Assembly: GCA_036346395.1 (NCBI GenBank)
Contig: CM070603.1
Coordinates: forward strand, 22,415,045-22,479,044
Length of the DNA stretch: 64,000 bases
Direction of reading: 5' to 3'
Source: Hsuehochloa calcarea
Lineage: Eukaryota; Streptophyta; Magnoliopsida; Poales; Poaceae
Each line of letters starts with the position of its first letter. Position 1 is the stretch's first letter. The notes beneath the pieces were generated by a model, which worked only from the letters and a program-made list of their open reading frames with translations, did no database searches and was not told the DNA's origin. The position numbers and the translations under genes are program-made. Below are positions 1-9,514 of the stretch, piece by piece.

Positions 1-128
1 TAAAGACCTGTCGAAGTACATAGTCCACTAGTCGTGAAAGTTGGGCTAAGGACCTTGAATTGGCTCAGGGTTTGTCCATTCGATGACAAAGTCTACCAAG
101 ATCTGGGACTTCATGGTTGTTCGAGGCA
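1..128 (-). pseudogene. Tat element RNase H domain, distal fragment
   Basis: The minus-strand translation contains TMKSQILVDFVIEW and, further on, WTMYFD, which are hallmarks of the RNase H domain of Tat-lineage gypsy elements. RNase H degrades the RNA strand of the RNA-DNA hybrid during reverse transcription. The fragment continues directly from the minus-strand reading that ends at 11105 (KWAVELGEFDIHFVPRT), so the same domain was split by copia A. The protein continues left of the window. A frame break lies before WTMYFD. Confidence 0.75.
124..128. repeat. Target-site duplication AGGCA of copia A
   Basis: AGGCA at 124-128 immediately precedes the TG start of the 5' LTR. The same five bases occur at 11105-11109 immediately after the CA end of the 3' LTR. 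A 5-bp duplication is the standard product of retrotransposon integrase. Confidence 0.95.
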
Positions 129-242
129 TGAGAGACCATGTGAGAGGTCCTCCACTCTGAGTGATGAGTATTTGACAAGTGTGTTGATTAGATTGAGAGT
201 TGAGGTTTTCGGTTTGGACTGTTTCTGGGCTGAGTCAGGGAA

Positions 243-556
243 ATCGGAACTACCGCTGTGTATGGAGCGGAAGTTCCGATTAATCGGAACTACCGGTGAT
301 GGAAATAGGAACTTCCGATTTATCCGGTTTTGCTTTGGCCGAAGGAAATCGGAACTTCCGCACAAGGGTAGCGGAGTGTCCGATAATACCGACATTGAGT
401 GTTCTCCGAGATATTAAATCGAATTAAATATCCGAAAGTCGGTTGTTCCGGATATCGGAAGTACCGCAGTTGTTGAGCGCGAACTTCCGATATTCCCGAT
501 AAATCGCGGATAGTTCGAAATCGGAACTTCCGCGTGTTAAATCGCGAACTTCCGAT
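243..556. repeat. Upstream cluster of CGGAACTTCCG-type palindromes in copia A LTR
   Basis: About ten copies of AATCGGAACTACCG, CGGAAGTTCCG, CGGAACTTCCG and close variants occur within about 310 bp, in both orientations because the core is palindromic. They lie roughly 380-690 bp upstream of the LTR TATA box. The 3' LTR carries the same cluster at about 9626-9930. Confidence 0.85.
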
Positions 557-933
557 TGTGTCCGAGCTCGCGAGTAGAAGATTAAATTGTGATTTTGATT
601 TTGTATGAGTTTGAGTCTTATACAATTGTTGATGCTATGATATTGTGCAATGCTATGTGATGTGTTTTTGTCTGTGTTGACTGCAGGGCATCAAGATGGA
701 GTCGTGGCGAGACACGTGTACCGGACTAGGCGCAGGAGGCGTTGAGGTCAGAACGGTCGGGATGTGTCGAAGACGGCGTGAATCTTGAAGCGGTTGCGAG
801 TCATGCACAACAAGGTGTACGGAGGCTTCGGTAAGGTGCGCAAGGGGCGAAGGGTCTTTTCGCAGCGGCAAAAGTGGAGGCGGTTCCGTTCGGATGTAGC
901 GGGCTTAATGGGTTGGAGGCCCATTAGCAGAGG

Positions 934-943
934 CTATAAATAG
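934..943 (+). promoter_or_regulatory. TATA box of copia A 5' LTR (copy in 3' LTR at 10306-10315)
   Basis: CTATAAATAG is a strong plant TATA box, followed within 30 bp by GGGGTTAGGGTTAGACC, a likely start region. Just upstream lies GGGTTGGAGGCCCATT, which resembles a plant site II/TCP-type TGGGCC element. It should drive the genomic RNA from the 5' LTR. The start site itself is inferred. Confidence 0.7.
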
Positions 944-1489
944 GGGAGAACCCTGGGGTTAGGGTTAGACCTTTTGATACAAAATTAGGGTTAGCTCCAC
1001 CAAAAGGGTGTGTTTTGTTTTTTGAGTTTGTGGAGTTGATGAACTGAAACCTATTGTAATCTTTCCTCTTTGTGTTACCTCTGTAATCCATATTTCAATC
1101 CAATGAAATCTGAGGTTTTGATTACTTGATTTTGCAACTCTCTCTCTCTCTGTTCATGTTGAATATCTAGGGTTTTGGCATATCTTTTGCTTCGTTTTAT
1201 GAAATAGCATGAAACTTCATATCTAGAATCGTTTTGGTATTGCTATTACTTCCTCAAAGTTTCATGCTCTAAGAATCTGAGAATCTCGCTTATCATTGGT
1301 TTTGGTCTTTCTTGCCCCTTCTTCAAGAAATCCGTTTTTGGTTCGATTATTGAATCTTTGGTTGCAATTCTTCTCCATGAGGTCAAGAAGGTGTTTAGGA
1401 TGATGTCCTGTGAAACTTGACCAGAGAAGAGCATTCAAGATTTAGTTTTTGGATTTTTGAAGAGAAACCCGAGCGCACTGTTTCCGATT

Positions 1490-1600
1490 GTCCATAGCGG
1501 AACTACCGCAGGCGGAACTTCCGCACTGATTCCGGAACTACCGGAGTGCGGAAGTATGCACGGTAAAATCGAACGTCCGATATTTGTCGAAATACCGGAA
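1490..1600. repeat. Downstream cluster of CGGAACTTCCG-type palindromes in copia A LTR
   Basis: A second, tighter cluster contains GCGGAACTACCGC, GGCGGAACTTCCGC, CCGGAACTACCGG and GTGCGGAAGTA in tandem, about 560-660 bp downstream of the TATA box. The 3' LTR copy is at about 10862-10965. Together with the upstream cluster it brackets the promoter. Confidence 0.85.
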
Positions 1601-1732
1601 TGTATGATTAGTTCTCTGATTTTGTTTTACTCTTCTTGAGAGGGTTTGTTGATCTTATTTAAATACAGTAAAGGGGAGTTCTTATTTTTAAGGCACCATT
1701 CACCCCCTCTGTTGCCATTTCGGTCCTTCAAT

Positions 1733-1744
1733 TGGTATCAGAGC
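1733..1744 (+). other. Copia A primer-binding site (tRNA-Met type)
   Basis: TGGTATCAGAGC begins two bases after the LTR end. It is complementary to the 3' end of plant initiator tRNA-Met, the usual minus-strand primer for copia elements. It is intact here, unlike the outer Tekay copy at 52654-52665. Confidence 0.9.
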
Positions 1745-1786
1745 CGGTTAGCTCTTCTTGATAGATCTTAACCGGTCGGTTGAGCC

Positions 1787-3631
1787 ATGGCAACGGACAA
1801 GTATTCCACCAAGCCTCCAGTTTTTGATGGTCTGGATTACCCCTTCTGGAAGAGCCGAATGGAAACTTACATCCAGGCTCAGGGGTATGCCATCTGGAGA
1901 AAGGTGAAGGTTAGATTTGCTGTTCCTGCCGATGAGAACATCAATGCTGGAAACATGGCCGATGTTGAGGCAAATGCTAAGGCAAGGAACATAATTATTC
2001 AGGGTTTGAGCAGAAGTGAGTTTGATCGCATTTCTCATTTGATTTCTGCTTACGACATCTGGGTGACCCTCGATGCATACCATGAGGGCACTACCCAGAT
2101 TAAGACGGTTCGACAAGACCAGTTCAAGCGTGAATACAGTAAATTTGAGATGCTTGCTGGTGAATCTCTTGACGAGTGCTTTTCGCGTTTTCACAAGATT
2201 TTGAGCAACCTCCGAGCGGTCGGTCTTACATACCCCGACTCGGATAACGCCGACGATGCTTTCGCACTTGATCTTCGTGTTTGGGAGATGAAAGTGACTA
2301 CCATCAAAGATAGCACGGACCTCTCGACCACGACTCTTGATGCGCTTTACTCGCCTCAAGACTCACGAGATTGACATTGTCTCTCGAAGGTCAAGTCACA
2401 ATCGATGGCTTTAGTCATCGATCCTACTTCGATCTTCTTCGAAGTCGACACGTGGGTTCTCCTAGTCGCTCTCGTGACATAACTGATGATCAGTTAGAGC
2501 AGCTTGAGGATGAACAGCTAGCCCTCCTAGCTCGGAAGTTTTCTCATGCTTACAAGAGGAGGAGGGATGGTAAAAGAGGAGGTCCTGTGATTTGTTTCGA
2601 GTGTGGTGGCCCCAACCACATCCGAGCAAACTGTCCCAAGCTTGGGAAGGGCAAAGGTGATTATGGCGGCCCGAGCAAGAACGACTACATCGACAAGAAC
2701 CGCAACACGAAGCCCTCAGCACCTGATCAAGGCAAGAAGAAGTTCCGCAACTTTGGGAAGGCAAAGAAGCTGTTCCATCGCGTCCTCACCGCCTCGATTT
2801 AACCGGACACCAGCCGAGGTGGAGGGGTGGAGGACGATGATGGGAAGGACGATCATGATCCCAAGGACGACGGCAACTTCTCCCAAGATGTGCTTCATGG
2901 CCCTCGGGGGCGAACTGAGCGACAGCGAGCTGTACTCCGACTCCGACGAGGTTAGTCCCACCTACGACCAGCTTAATGATGCTTTTCTTAAGCTAGGTAG
3001 ATTTCATGCTAAGTCTAGGGCTAAGTGTTCTGTGTTGGAGAAGGAAGTAGCTAGACTATCACGGGAGCTTACTTTACTTACATCTGCTCCCTCCCGTGAT
3101 GAATGTGACACATGCTGTGCTTTGATTGATGATATGGATAAACTAAGGACCTTACATGATAGTGTGTCCTCTGAACTTGACATGATTAAGGTAGAGAACA
3201 TTAGCCTTCTTGCTGAATTAGAGATGAGTAGGGTAGCACCTCCTTCATCCACTACTGTTGAGGCTACTGCTTGCACCTCATGTGAGGTTAAGGACAATTC
3301 GTTTAGAGGTCTTTATACCTTATTGCTTGATCTGCCTGAAACTTGTGAAAATTGTAATAATCTCAAGATGAACCTAAAACGGGCAGATCACAAAATTGCT
3401 GAATTTCAAGCTGCGCTACTAGAGCCTATTGTTTCTTGTTTAAACTGTCCTAAGTTAATCACAACTAGAATCAGATTCAAGCGGTTTCAAGAAATGATTG
3501 ATCACAAGAATAAATTGGCTCAAGATGCTTCTAAGGACCTTGTTAGCTCACCATGCAATCATTGTTATAAACTAAAATGTGATTTGGTTGCCTTGGATGA
3601 AAAATGTGTGAAGCTAACTAAGGACCTTTAG
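1787..3631 (+). pseudogene. gag: Copia A gag: capsid/nucleocapsid with zinc knuckle and CxxC coiled coil (frameshifted)
   Basis: Gag forms the cytoplasmic particle that packages the RNA. The start ATG at 1787 lies 42 bp after the primer-binding site and gives a 195-aa N-terminal capsid part of the UBN2 type (motifs PVFDGLDYPFWKSRME, ISAYDIWVTLDAYHEG). The frame breaks near 2350, where two bases appear missing at a CG-rich site. The next segment (about 2440-2802) holds a zinc knuckle CFECGGPNHIRANC (CX2CX4HX4C). A second shift near 2790 leads to the 2603-3631 frame, whose C-terminal 230 residues form a charged, heptad-like coiled coil. Five CX2C pairs (CDTC, CTSC, CENC, CLNC, CNHC) lie at about residues 168, 224, 248, 279 and 318 of that frame. 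The stop is at 3629-3631. Confidence 0.85.
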
Positions 3632-5007
3632 AGACACAATCATTTGCTTGTATTGTGTGTGCCGGAAGAAGTCTAAGGGTTTGGTAGAGACGCCTAGCAA
3701 CGTGAACCAACTGCAGCGAGGGATCGTCCTCTCAAAGTCGGTACCAGGCGTGCACAAGCCAATCTTTCCTCTGTTGTTGGTTCTTCTTCCGCTCCCTTAC
3801 CTTCTGCCGTCCTTCTTCCCCTCGCTTCTTCTTGCACCTCTCTCTTTCGGAGTGTCGTGATCTTATGAACACTCTCGAGAGGTTTGTAGGAGGCAAGAAG
3901 AAGCTCAATCTCATTCTAGACAAATCTAAAATTTGCAGATTTAATCGTGGTCTAGGATATGATATCCAGGAGGATATGAGGAAGCATCCACCGCCGTGCT
4001 CAAAACCATAGCACTGTGTGTGATCAAAACTAAGCCTGTGGACTCGAAAGTAAATTTTAAGTCGCGGGTTTTGTTCAAAGGATTTCGACGAAGAAGGTGA
4101 TTCCACTGCAGCTTCGCCTCTCGTAAGGCGGTATCATTGCACCTTCACGTAAAGATGGACATTTAGTTGATCATTGCTTCAGCGCGCCAAGATCGCGTAG
4201 AGACCGTGTTGAGTCTCTTAGGCACATTCTGTGGTCACCCAGCATTTTGAGTGCACCTAAGACCAACACGAGGTCTAGATTTGTTCCATCCGATGATTTT
4301 GGGCAGATCGAGGACTTGGTTTTTCCGAGTTTTCTCGAGTTTCGTCCTCATGCTCCCTTTGGTCGTAATCTCCGCCGTCCCGAGGGTAGATCTCGCTTTT
4401 CCTTTCGAGATAGCTACCATGGCGAGATCAAGATGTTATCGCAATTCGACTCGCTTCTTTCATATCGATCGGATCCAAAGAACAGTGAGATCTTTTGACT
4501 TGTTGAGTGACGAGAGCGTAGGGTAGATAGAGGTCGGCCTTGCTTGACTACTTCATCTGCTCGCCGTGTTACTCAAGATTGGGTGCCAAAATCACCGCTG
4601 ATTCACCCCAAGATCGAGACTTTACTGCTTGACTCGTGGTCGCCGGCCGAAAGGAAAGGTCCGGATTGTAGACTCGGTTGTTCACGCCATATGACCGTGA
4701 GTCTCGTTGGTTTTCTTCCTAGCCCGCTCCCGTGATGAGACGATCACTTTCGAGATGCTTCATTTGGGCGCCATCGCTAAAGGTACTGTGAGCATTAATG
4801 ATTCTTTTATTTTAAAAGATGTTGCCTTAGTAAGTAAGCTGCAGATAATCGCCGCCTCTCACCACCGATGACGGTTTCGAGGTGAGCTTTAAGAAAAACA
4901 ATTGCAAAATTCTTGATTCTTCTGTAGTCTAGTTTATGGATTTCTCGATATGGGAGGATCTTTCGTGCTGATTTTTCGGATCTTCCGTGATCCTCTCCGA
5001 TGTTTAA
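3632..5007 (+). pseudogene. Copia A gag-pol junction and protease, heavily frameshifted
   Basis: No long frame survives here. Near 4660-4700 the bases encode the pepsin-like DSG active-site neighbourhood followed by CSRHMT, the usual copia protease signature (commonly D-S-G-C-x-x-H-M-T). One base is missing at the GG of the active-site Gly codon, so it does not read through. At 4755-4810 follow the usual 'AIAKGTVSINDSF' and 'LKDVAL' residues. The 3632-4600 stretch has only fragments. Retropepsin would cut the Gag-Pol polyprotein inside the particle. Confidence 0.6.
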
Positions 5008-6160
5008 TTGCTTCAATCCCGTGATTTGACCTTCTCGCATAGGAGACTTGGTCATATAGGATTTGATCATCCGACCGAGTTAGCGCCACGATCTCATTCG
5101 TGGTTTGCCAAACTCAAAATGGTCAAGGATCTTGTTTGTGCTCCTTGCCAAGACGGGCAAAATGGTTGCCGCTTCACATCCTCCGCCATAAAGTGACTAT
5201 GACAGATGCACCAGTGTCAATCGCCCATATGGACACGATGACCAAATAGAGTGCGATCGATGGGAGGGAAGTGGTACGTGCTTGTCGTGGTCGATGACTT
5301 CTCGAGGTATTCTTGGGTGTTTTCTTAGCCTCAAGGATGAGACGCTTACTCTTTTCGTGGTCTTTTAGTAGGCTTTCGCTGAGCTCCTGTGCATTACGAG
5401 CACCAGACCGATAATGGCACCGAGTTCAAGAATTCCTACTTTGAGAGTTTTGTGGTGAGACAGTGTAGAGCACCGCCTCTCGCTCCATACGCCCTCAACA
5501 AAATGGCGTTGTGGAGAGGAAGAACCGTACCTTGGTCGAGATGGCCAGGACGATGCTTGATGAGTACTCTACACCTAGGAAGTTTTGGGCTGAGGGAATT
5601 GCTACTGCTTGTCATGTTTCTAACAGAGTTTTTCTTCGGGCACTCTTGCATCGCACTTCTTATGAGTTGAGATATGGGCGAAACCCAGCGTCTCGCATTT
5701 TCGTGTGTTTGGTTGCAAGTGTTTTATTCTGAAGTCTGGGAACCTAGATAAGTTCGAGTCACGATCTTGTGATGGGATCTTTCTGGGTTACTCGACTTCT
5801 TCTCGTGCCTATAGAGTCTGGAACTGCGAGTCTAGTAAGTTGTTAGAGACCTGTGAGGTGACCTTCGATGAGGCCAGTCCGGGGACTAGGCCTGATATCT
5901 CAGGTTCTTTAGAGCAGTCTGAGTCCATCTTTGTGGACGAAGAGGAAGACGGAGATGATGGTTGTATACCTGATCCAGTTCTTCCTCCTCCTCTTGAGGT
6001 GCCTTCTTCCACCGCACCTCGAGGAGATCAGCCCTTACCTTCTGCTTCTTCTGAAGCTAGTGGCTCTGTCCCTATCTCGTCTGCTAATGAGGTAGAGGCC
6101 ACTTCTTCATCTCACCCTGGACCTCCAAAACACATTCAAAAGGACCATCCTTCAGAGCAG
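5008..6160 (+). pseudogene. Copia A integrase (GAG-pre-integrase zinc finger, core, C-terminal region)
   Basis: Integrase joins the cDNA to chromosomal DNA. The frame near 5030-5160 gives the HHCC zinc finger (HRRLGHIGFDH ... CAPCQDGQ). The core follows in several frames: the first catalytic Asp region WYVLVVVDDFSRYSW near 5270-5320, the second Asp in QTDNGTEFKN at 5395-5425, and the catalytic Glu region just before ERKNRTLVEMARTMLDEY at 5511. GRNPA marks the core end near 5690. From 5705 an uninterrupted frame runs through the C-terminal part (CDGIFLGYSTSSRAYRVWN) and an acidic, Ser/Pro-rich linker into RT. At least four small frame breaks separate the blocks. Confidence 0.85.
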
Positions 6161-6164
6161 ATCA

Positions 6165-7080
6165 TTGGAGACCTCTTTGAGCGTGTCACACGTTCTAAGG
6201 CTGGTTTGTCTCTTTTCTGTCTCCATTCTGCCTTCGTCGCCTCATTTGAGCCCAAAGACGTTTGTCATGCTCTATCTGACGAGTCTTGGACAAACGCTAT
6301 GCATGAGGAGTTGGAAAACTTTGAAAGAAACAAGGTCTGGTCTCTTGTTGAGCCCCCTCAAGGTCACAATATCATTGGGACCAAATGGGTGTTCAAAAAC
6401 AAACAAAGTGAAGATGGGTTAGTCATTCGAAACAAGGCTAGGCTGGTAGCTCAGGGGTACTCTCAAGTTGAGGGTCTAGATTTCGAAGAGACTTTTGCCC
6501 CTGTAGCTAGACTTGAAGCCATTAGAATCCTGCTTGCCTTTGCAGCTTCTAAGGGTTTCAAGCTTTTCCAGATGGATGTCAAGAGTGCCTTTCTCAATGG
6601 CCTTATTGAGGAAGAAGTCTATGTCAGACAGCCTCCTGGTTTCGAGAACCCCAAATACCCTAACCATGTCTACAAAGCTTTCCAAAGCTTTGTATGGACT
6701 CAAGCAGCTCCCGAGCTTGGTATGAAAGGCTTAAGTCCTATCTCACGAGCCATGGTTTTGAGATGGGTAAAATTGACAAAACCTTGTTCATCCGCCGCCT
6801 TGGCACCGATCTTACGCTCGTCGGATCTATGTGGATGACATTATCTTTGGCGGCTCCTCGCGTGCTCTCGCTTCCCGCTTTTCCGATGTCATGAGCTCGG
6901 AGTTTGAAATGAGCATGATGGGCGAGTTGAGCTTCTTCCTTGGCTTCCAAATCAAACAGACTCGGAGGGTACCTTTCTTCATCAAGGCAAATACACTCGA
7001 GACCTCCCAGCGCTTCGACATGAATGATGGAAAGCCAAGATCAACTCCAATGGCATCTACAAACCGCCTGGATCCGTATG
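6165..7080 (+). pseudogene. Copia A reverse transcriptase
   Basis: RT copies the genomic RNA into DNA. The first two-thirds lie in the same uninterrupted frame as the integrase C-terminus (5705-6838): WVFKNKQSEDGLVIRNKARLVAQGY, then FEETFAPVARLEAIRILLAFAA and FQMDVKSAFLNGLIEEEVYV, which holds the first catalytic Asp. The frame breaks near 6700, where the usual LYGLKQAPRAW segment loses one base at each of two CNG sites. WYERLKSYLTSHGFEMGKIDKTLF continues in another frame. The catalytic YVDD region is at about 6825-6840 (YVDDIIFGGSS spread over two frames). FEMSMMGELSFFLGFQIKQ at 6900-6960 closes the palm/thumb. Confidence 0.9.
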
Positions 7081-7763
7081 AAGACGGCGAACTCAGCTGA
7101 CCAAAAGGAGTTCAGAGCATGATTGGCTCTCTCTTGTACCTCACGACCTCGAGACCGGACATACACTTCTCTGTGTGTCTTTGTGCTCGGCTTTGAGCTT
7201 CTCCTCGATCTCACCGTCAGCGGTGAAGCGCATCTTCGGTACCTTCGAGCTACCATTGACTATGGTATCCGGTATTCCTCCTCTTCTTGTCTATCTCTTA
7301 GAGCTTTCTCCGATGCAGACTTTGGTCGGTCAGAGGATAGATAGGAAGAGCACTTCCGCACTTGCCAATTCATTGGCACTTCTCTTGTCTCCCGGTCGCC
7401 GAGGAAGCAATCCGGTGTTGCGCAATCCATCGCAGAGGCCGAGTACGTTGTCGCAGCCATTGTCGTAGTCAAGTGCTTTGATGGTCTCGACCGCAGGATT
7501 TCGGCTATCTATCGATCGCGCTCCACTCTTTGTGATAACACGTCTGCGATTTGCATTGCCAAGAACCCAAAGCAACATTCTCGGACCAAGCATATTGATA
7601 TCGATATCACTTTCTTAGAGACCATGTAGAGAAGGGTGACATTGTGCTCCGGTTTGTGGAGAGTGAGCACCAGCTGGTCGATATCTTCACTAAGCCTCCG
7701 GGCGCCTCTCGGTTTTCCACCATGGGAGAGCTTGGGGTGGTTTGTCCTTATGGATCACTGTGA
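7081..7763 (+). pseudogene. Copia A RNase H and pol C-terminus
   Basis: After a shift near 7100 the frames give GSLLYLTTSRPDI-like sequence (about 7120-7160), the RNase H blocks near 7310-7560 (a SDADFG first catalytic Asp, an STSG-like block, and KHIDI after 7580) and the closing VEKGDI ... VDIFTKP motif at 7625-7700. The likely stop is TGA at 7761-7763. Four or more single-base shifts interrupt it. RNase H removes the template RNA during cDNA synthesis. Confidence 0.8.
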
Positions 7764-9304
7764 GAGGGAGCTTTGTGCTACTCATCAGATCATATTATAT
7801 AATATTATATTATACTCTTACTCCTTTCTGGTTTCATTTCTTTTAATGTTTCGGTCAAAGTCCTTCCAAAGATAGGTTAGAGTACTTCTCTTGCCACAAT
7901 TGCTTTGATCACTACTTCTTGTCTTGTGCTTCTAGGATGTCGCTTATTAGTCGTCTCTTCCTCTCTAAGTAGAGCTTACTCACTTCTTATAGGTTCTAGC
8001 AGGGTCGGGCCACCTTTGGGTAGACAGGGGAGTTGTTTGCTCCTTAGTGTTTGTGTAGATCACCTAATAGTCCTAGAATCATATGGGGTAGATAAGAACT
8101 GTCTCGAGCGATAGTTTTCTATATCTTTTCTATGCTCTAAAGGACCGCTTTTCTGCTTTACTTATCGATTCTCGCTTTTGTTCCTTTGGTTCGGGGAGTT
8201 ATTCTTGGCTATTCCATACTCTTAATTTTGTCATAACTCAACCTCAATTAAAATATGCATCTCATTCAAGGGAATGGATTTTTGTGTATTTCATCAAGCA
8301 TTGCATGATAATCAAATGGAGCCTTGTTTATTATCCCTTATGATCTGTTTTCACTATTTTACATCTTGCCATGATTTATGCTAAACTGCTAGATCTATCA
8401 TGACTTTTTATGTGTAGTTTAGTCTTTGCCATACTAAGGTATTTAAAAATGCTAAACTTGAATTAAAATCTTGTCATGATAGCTCTTGAGACTAGTCTGG
8501 TTGAAACTATCCTTTTATGATTTTCGCCATGTCAAGTAGGCTGAGTTGAGTCCTGAATCTCTTTTGAACTTTTGAGTAAGCTATGTCGTTTGTTAAGAAA
8601 CATGACTTATCTCTAATCACTGGTCTAAAAACTTCAAAAGCAAAGATGATCTCGTTTGTGCGAAAAAACTGATCTCACCAAATCTTTGTCATGAGACGGC
8701 TTGCCATTGCACTAGGCATGAACTCAGGGGGAGCCTTGGATGACCTAAGATCACCTCCTTAAGTCTGTTGCTTGGAGTGGTCGCATAAGGCTTGGGATCT
8801 AGCACATGGCTAAAATTAAAAAAAAAAATTGGTTGAAGCTTAGGAGGCAGTTGTGGATGGCACCTAGTCCAGAGCTTGCTTTACTAAGATAAAACCATTA
8901 AGAGCTTTAAAAAAAATGTGCTAAAATTGCTTATCATTAAAAGGACCAAGTTCTGGATAAAATGAGTCCTTCTTCAACTGGTAGCACTCTAAACTGTTCA
9001 GTATGAGTCTTCTTGGTTCAACTTAGATTATTTGACATGGCTTGTATCATCCTTGGATATCTTTAGCTAGACTTCAATCTTGGCTTATTTGACCTGCTAA
9101 AGAATTGGATCATTAATCAGATTATGGACTTTCTGTCTTAGCTCTTCTATACATCGATTGTCATGATCTTGATAGCATTCTTCTGTGTTATGGCTTGGTG
9201 TAATACTCTAATAGTCATTTTGGATAATCTACATGGCTCCTAATGCTTAAAATGAACATCATATAGTCTTTTCCTCCCTTTCTACATATTGATGATTTTA
9301 TTGC

Positions 9305-9317
9305 CAAAGGGGGAGAA
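9305..9317 (+). other. Extra polypurine tract in copia A (AAAGGGGGAGAA type)
   Basis: CCAAAGGGGGAGAATG lies about 200 bp upstream of the LTR-adjacent tract. Copia B has the same arrangement on the minus strand at 22214-22226. It could act as a second plus-strand primer, or be a remnant of an older LTR boundary. Confidence 0.55.
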
Positions 9318-9500
9318 TGATTGTGAGAAAAAGCCTTCTAAAGAAAAGCCTTGAGTTTTGTGCGAAAATTGCTCTTTCATCTCATCTCAAGTCTTTTTCT
9401 TTTTGTCAACTTGGTCTTGAGCTTAATTGCTCTTGTTTAGACCTTGGTTGACTGGAATCTCAAACTCATCTTATGCTTTTTCGGTAATTGTCAATATACT

Positions 9501-9514
9501 CATCAAGGGGGAGA
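9501..9514 (+). other. Copia A polypurine tract
   Basis: CATCAAGGGGGAGA lies directly against the TG of the 3' LTR. This is the RNase H-resistant primer for plus-strand DNA synthesis. Confidence 0.9.

Larger units (their letters stand above)
129..1730 (+). repeat. Copia A 5' LTR
   Basis: The LTR starts TGAGAGACC and ends GGTCCTTCA, 1602 bp. It is near-identical to 9515-11104, with differences concentrated at CG and CNG sites. It holds a TATA box at 934-943, two clusters of a short CGGAACTTCCG-like palindrome on either side of it, and a (CT)n stretch near 1140-1151. Confidence 0.95.
7764..9514 (+). other. Copia A non-coding region between pol and 3' LTR
   Basis: There is 1.75 kb of AT-rich sequence without a supported reading frame. 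SIRE-type elements can carry an env-like frame here, but I see none. A block at about 8640-8830 matches the reverse complement of 22610-22790 in copia B closely, although the two elements have different LTRs. A second purine tract lies at 9305-9317. Confidence 0.7.

Noticed and set aside
945..975. GGGGTTAGGGTTAGA and CCCTAACCCTAG (20741, 23442) as telomere-like repeats
   Set aside because: There are only two units each, at the same place in LTR leaders of unrelated elements. This does not amount to an interstitial telomere tract.
7764..9500. An env-like gene in copia A, as in some SIRE elements
   Set aside because: No frame above about 90 codons and no signal peptide or membrane segment is visible.
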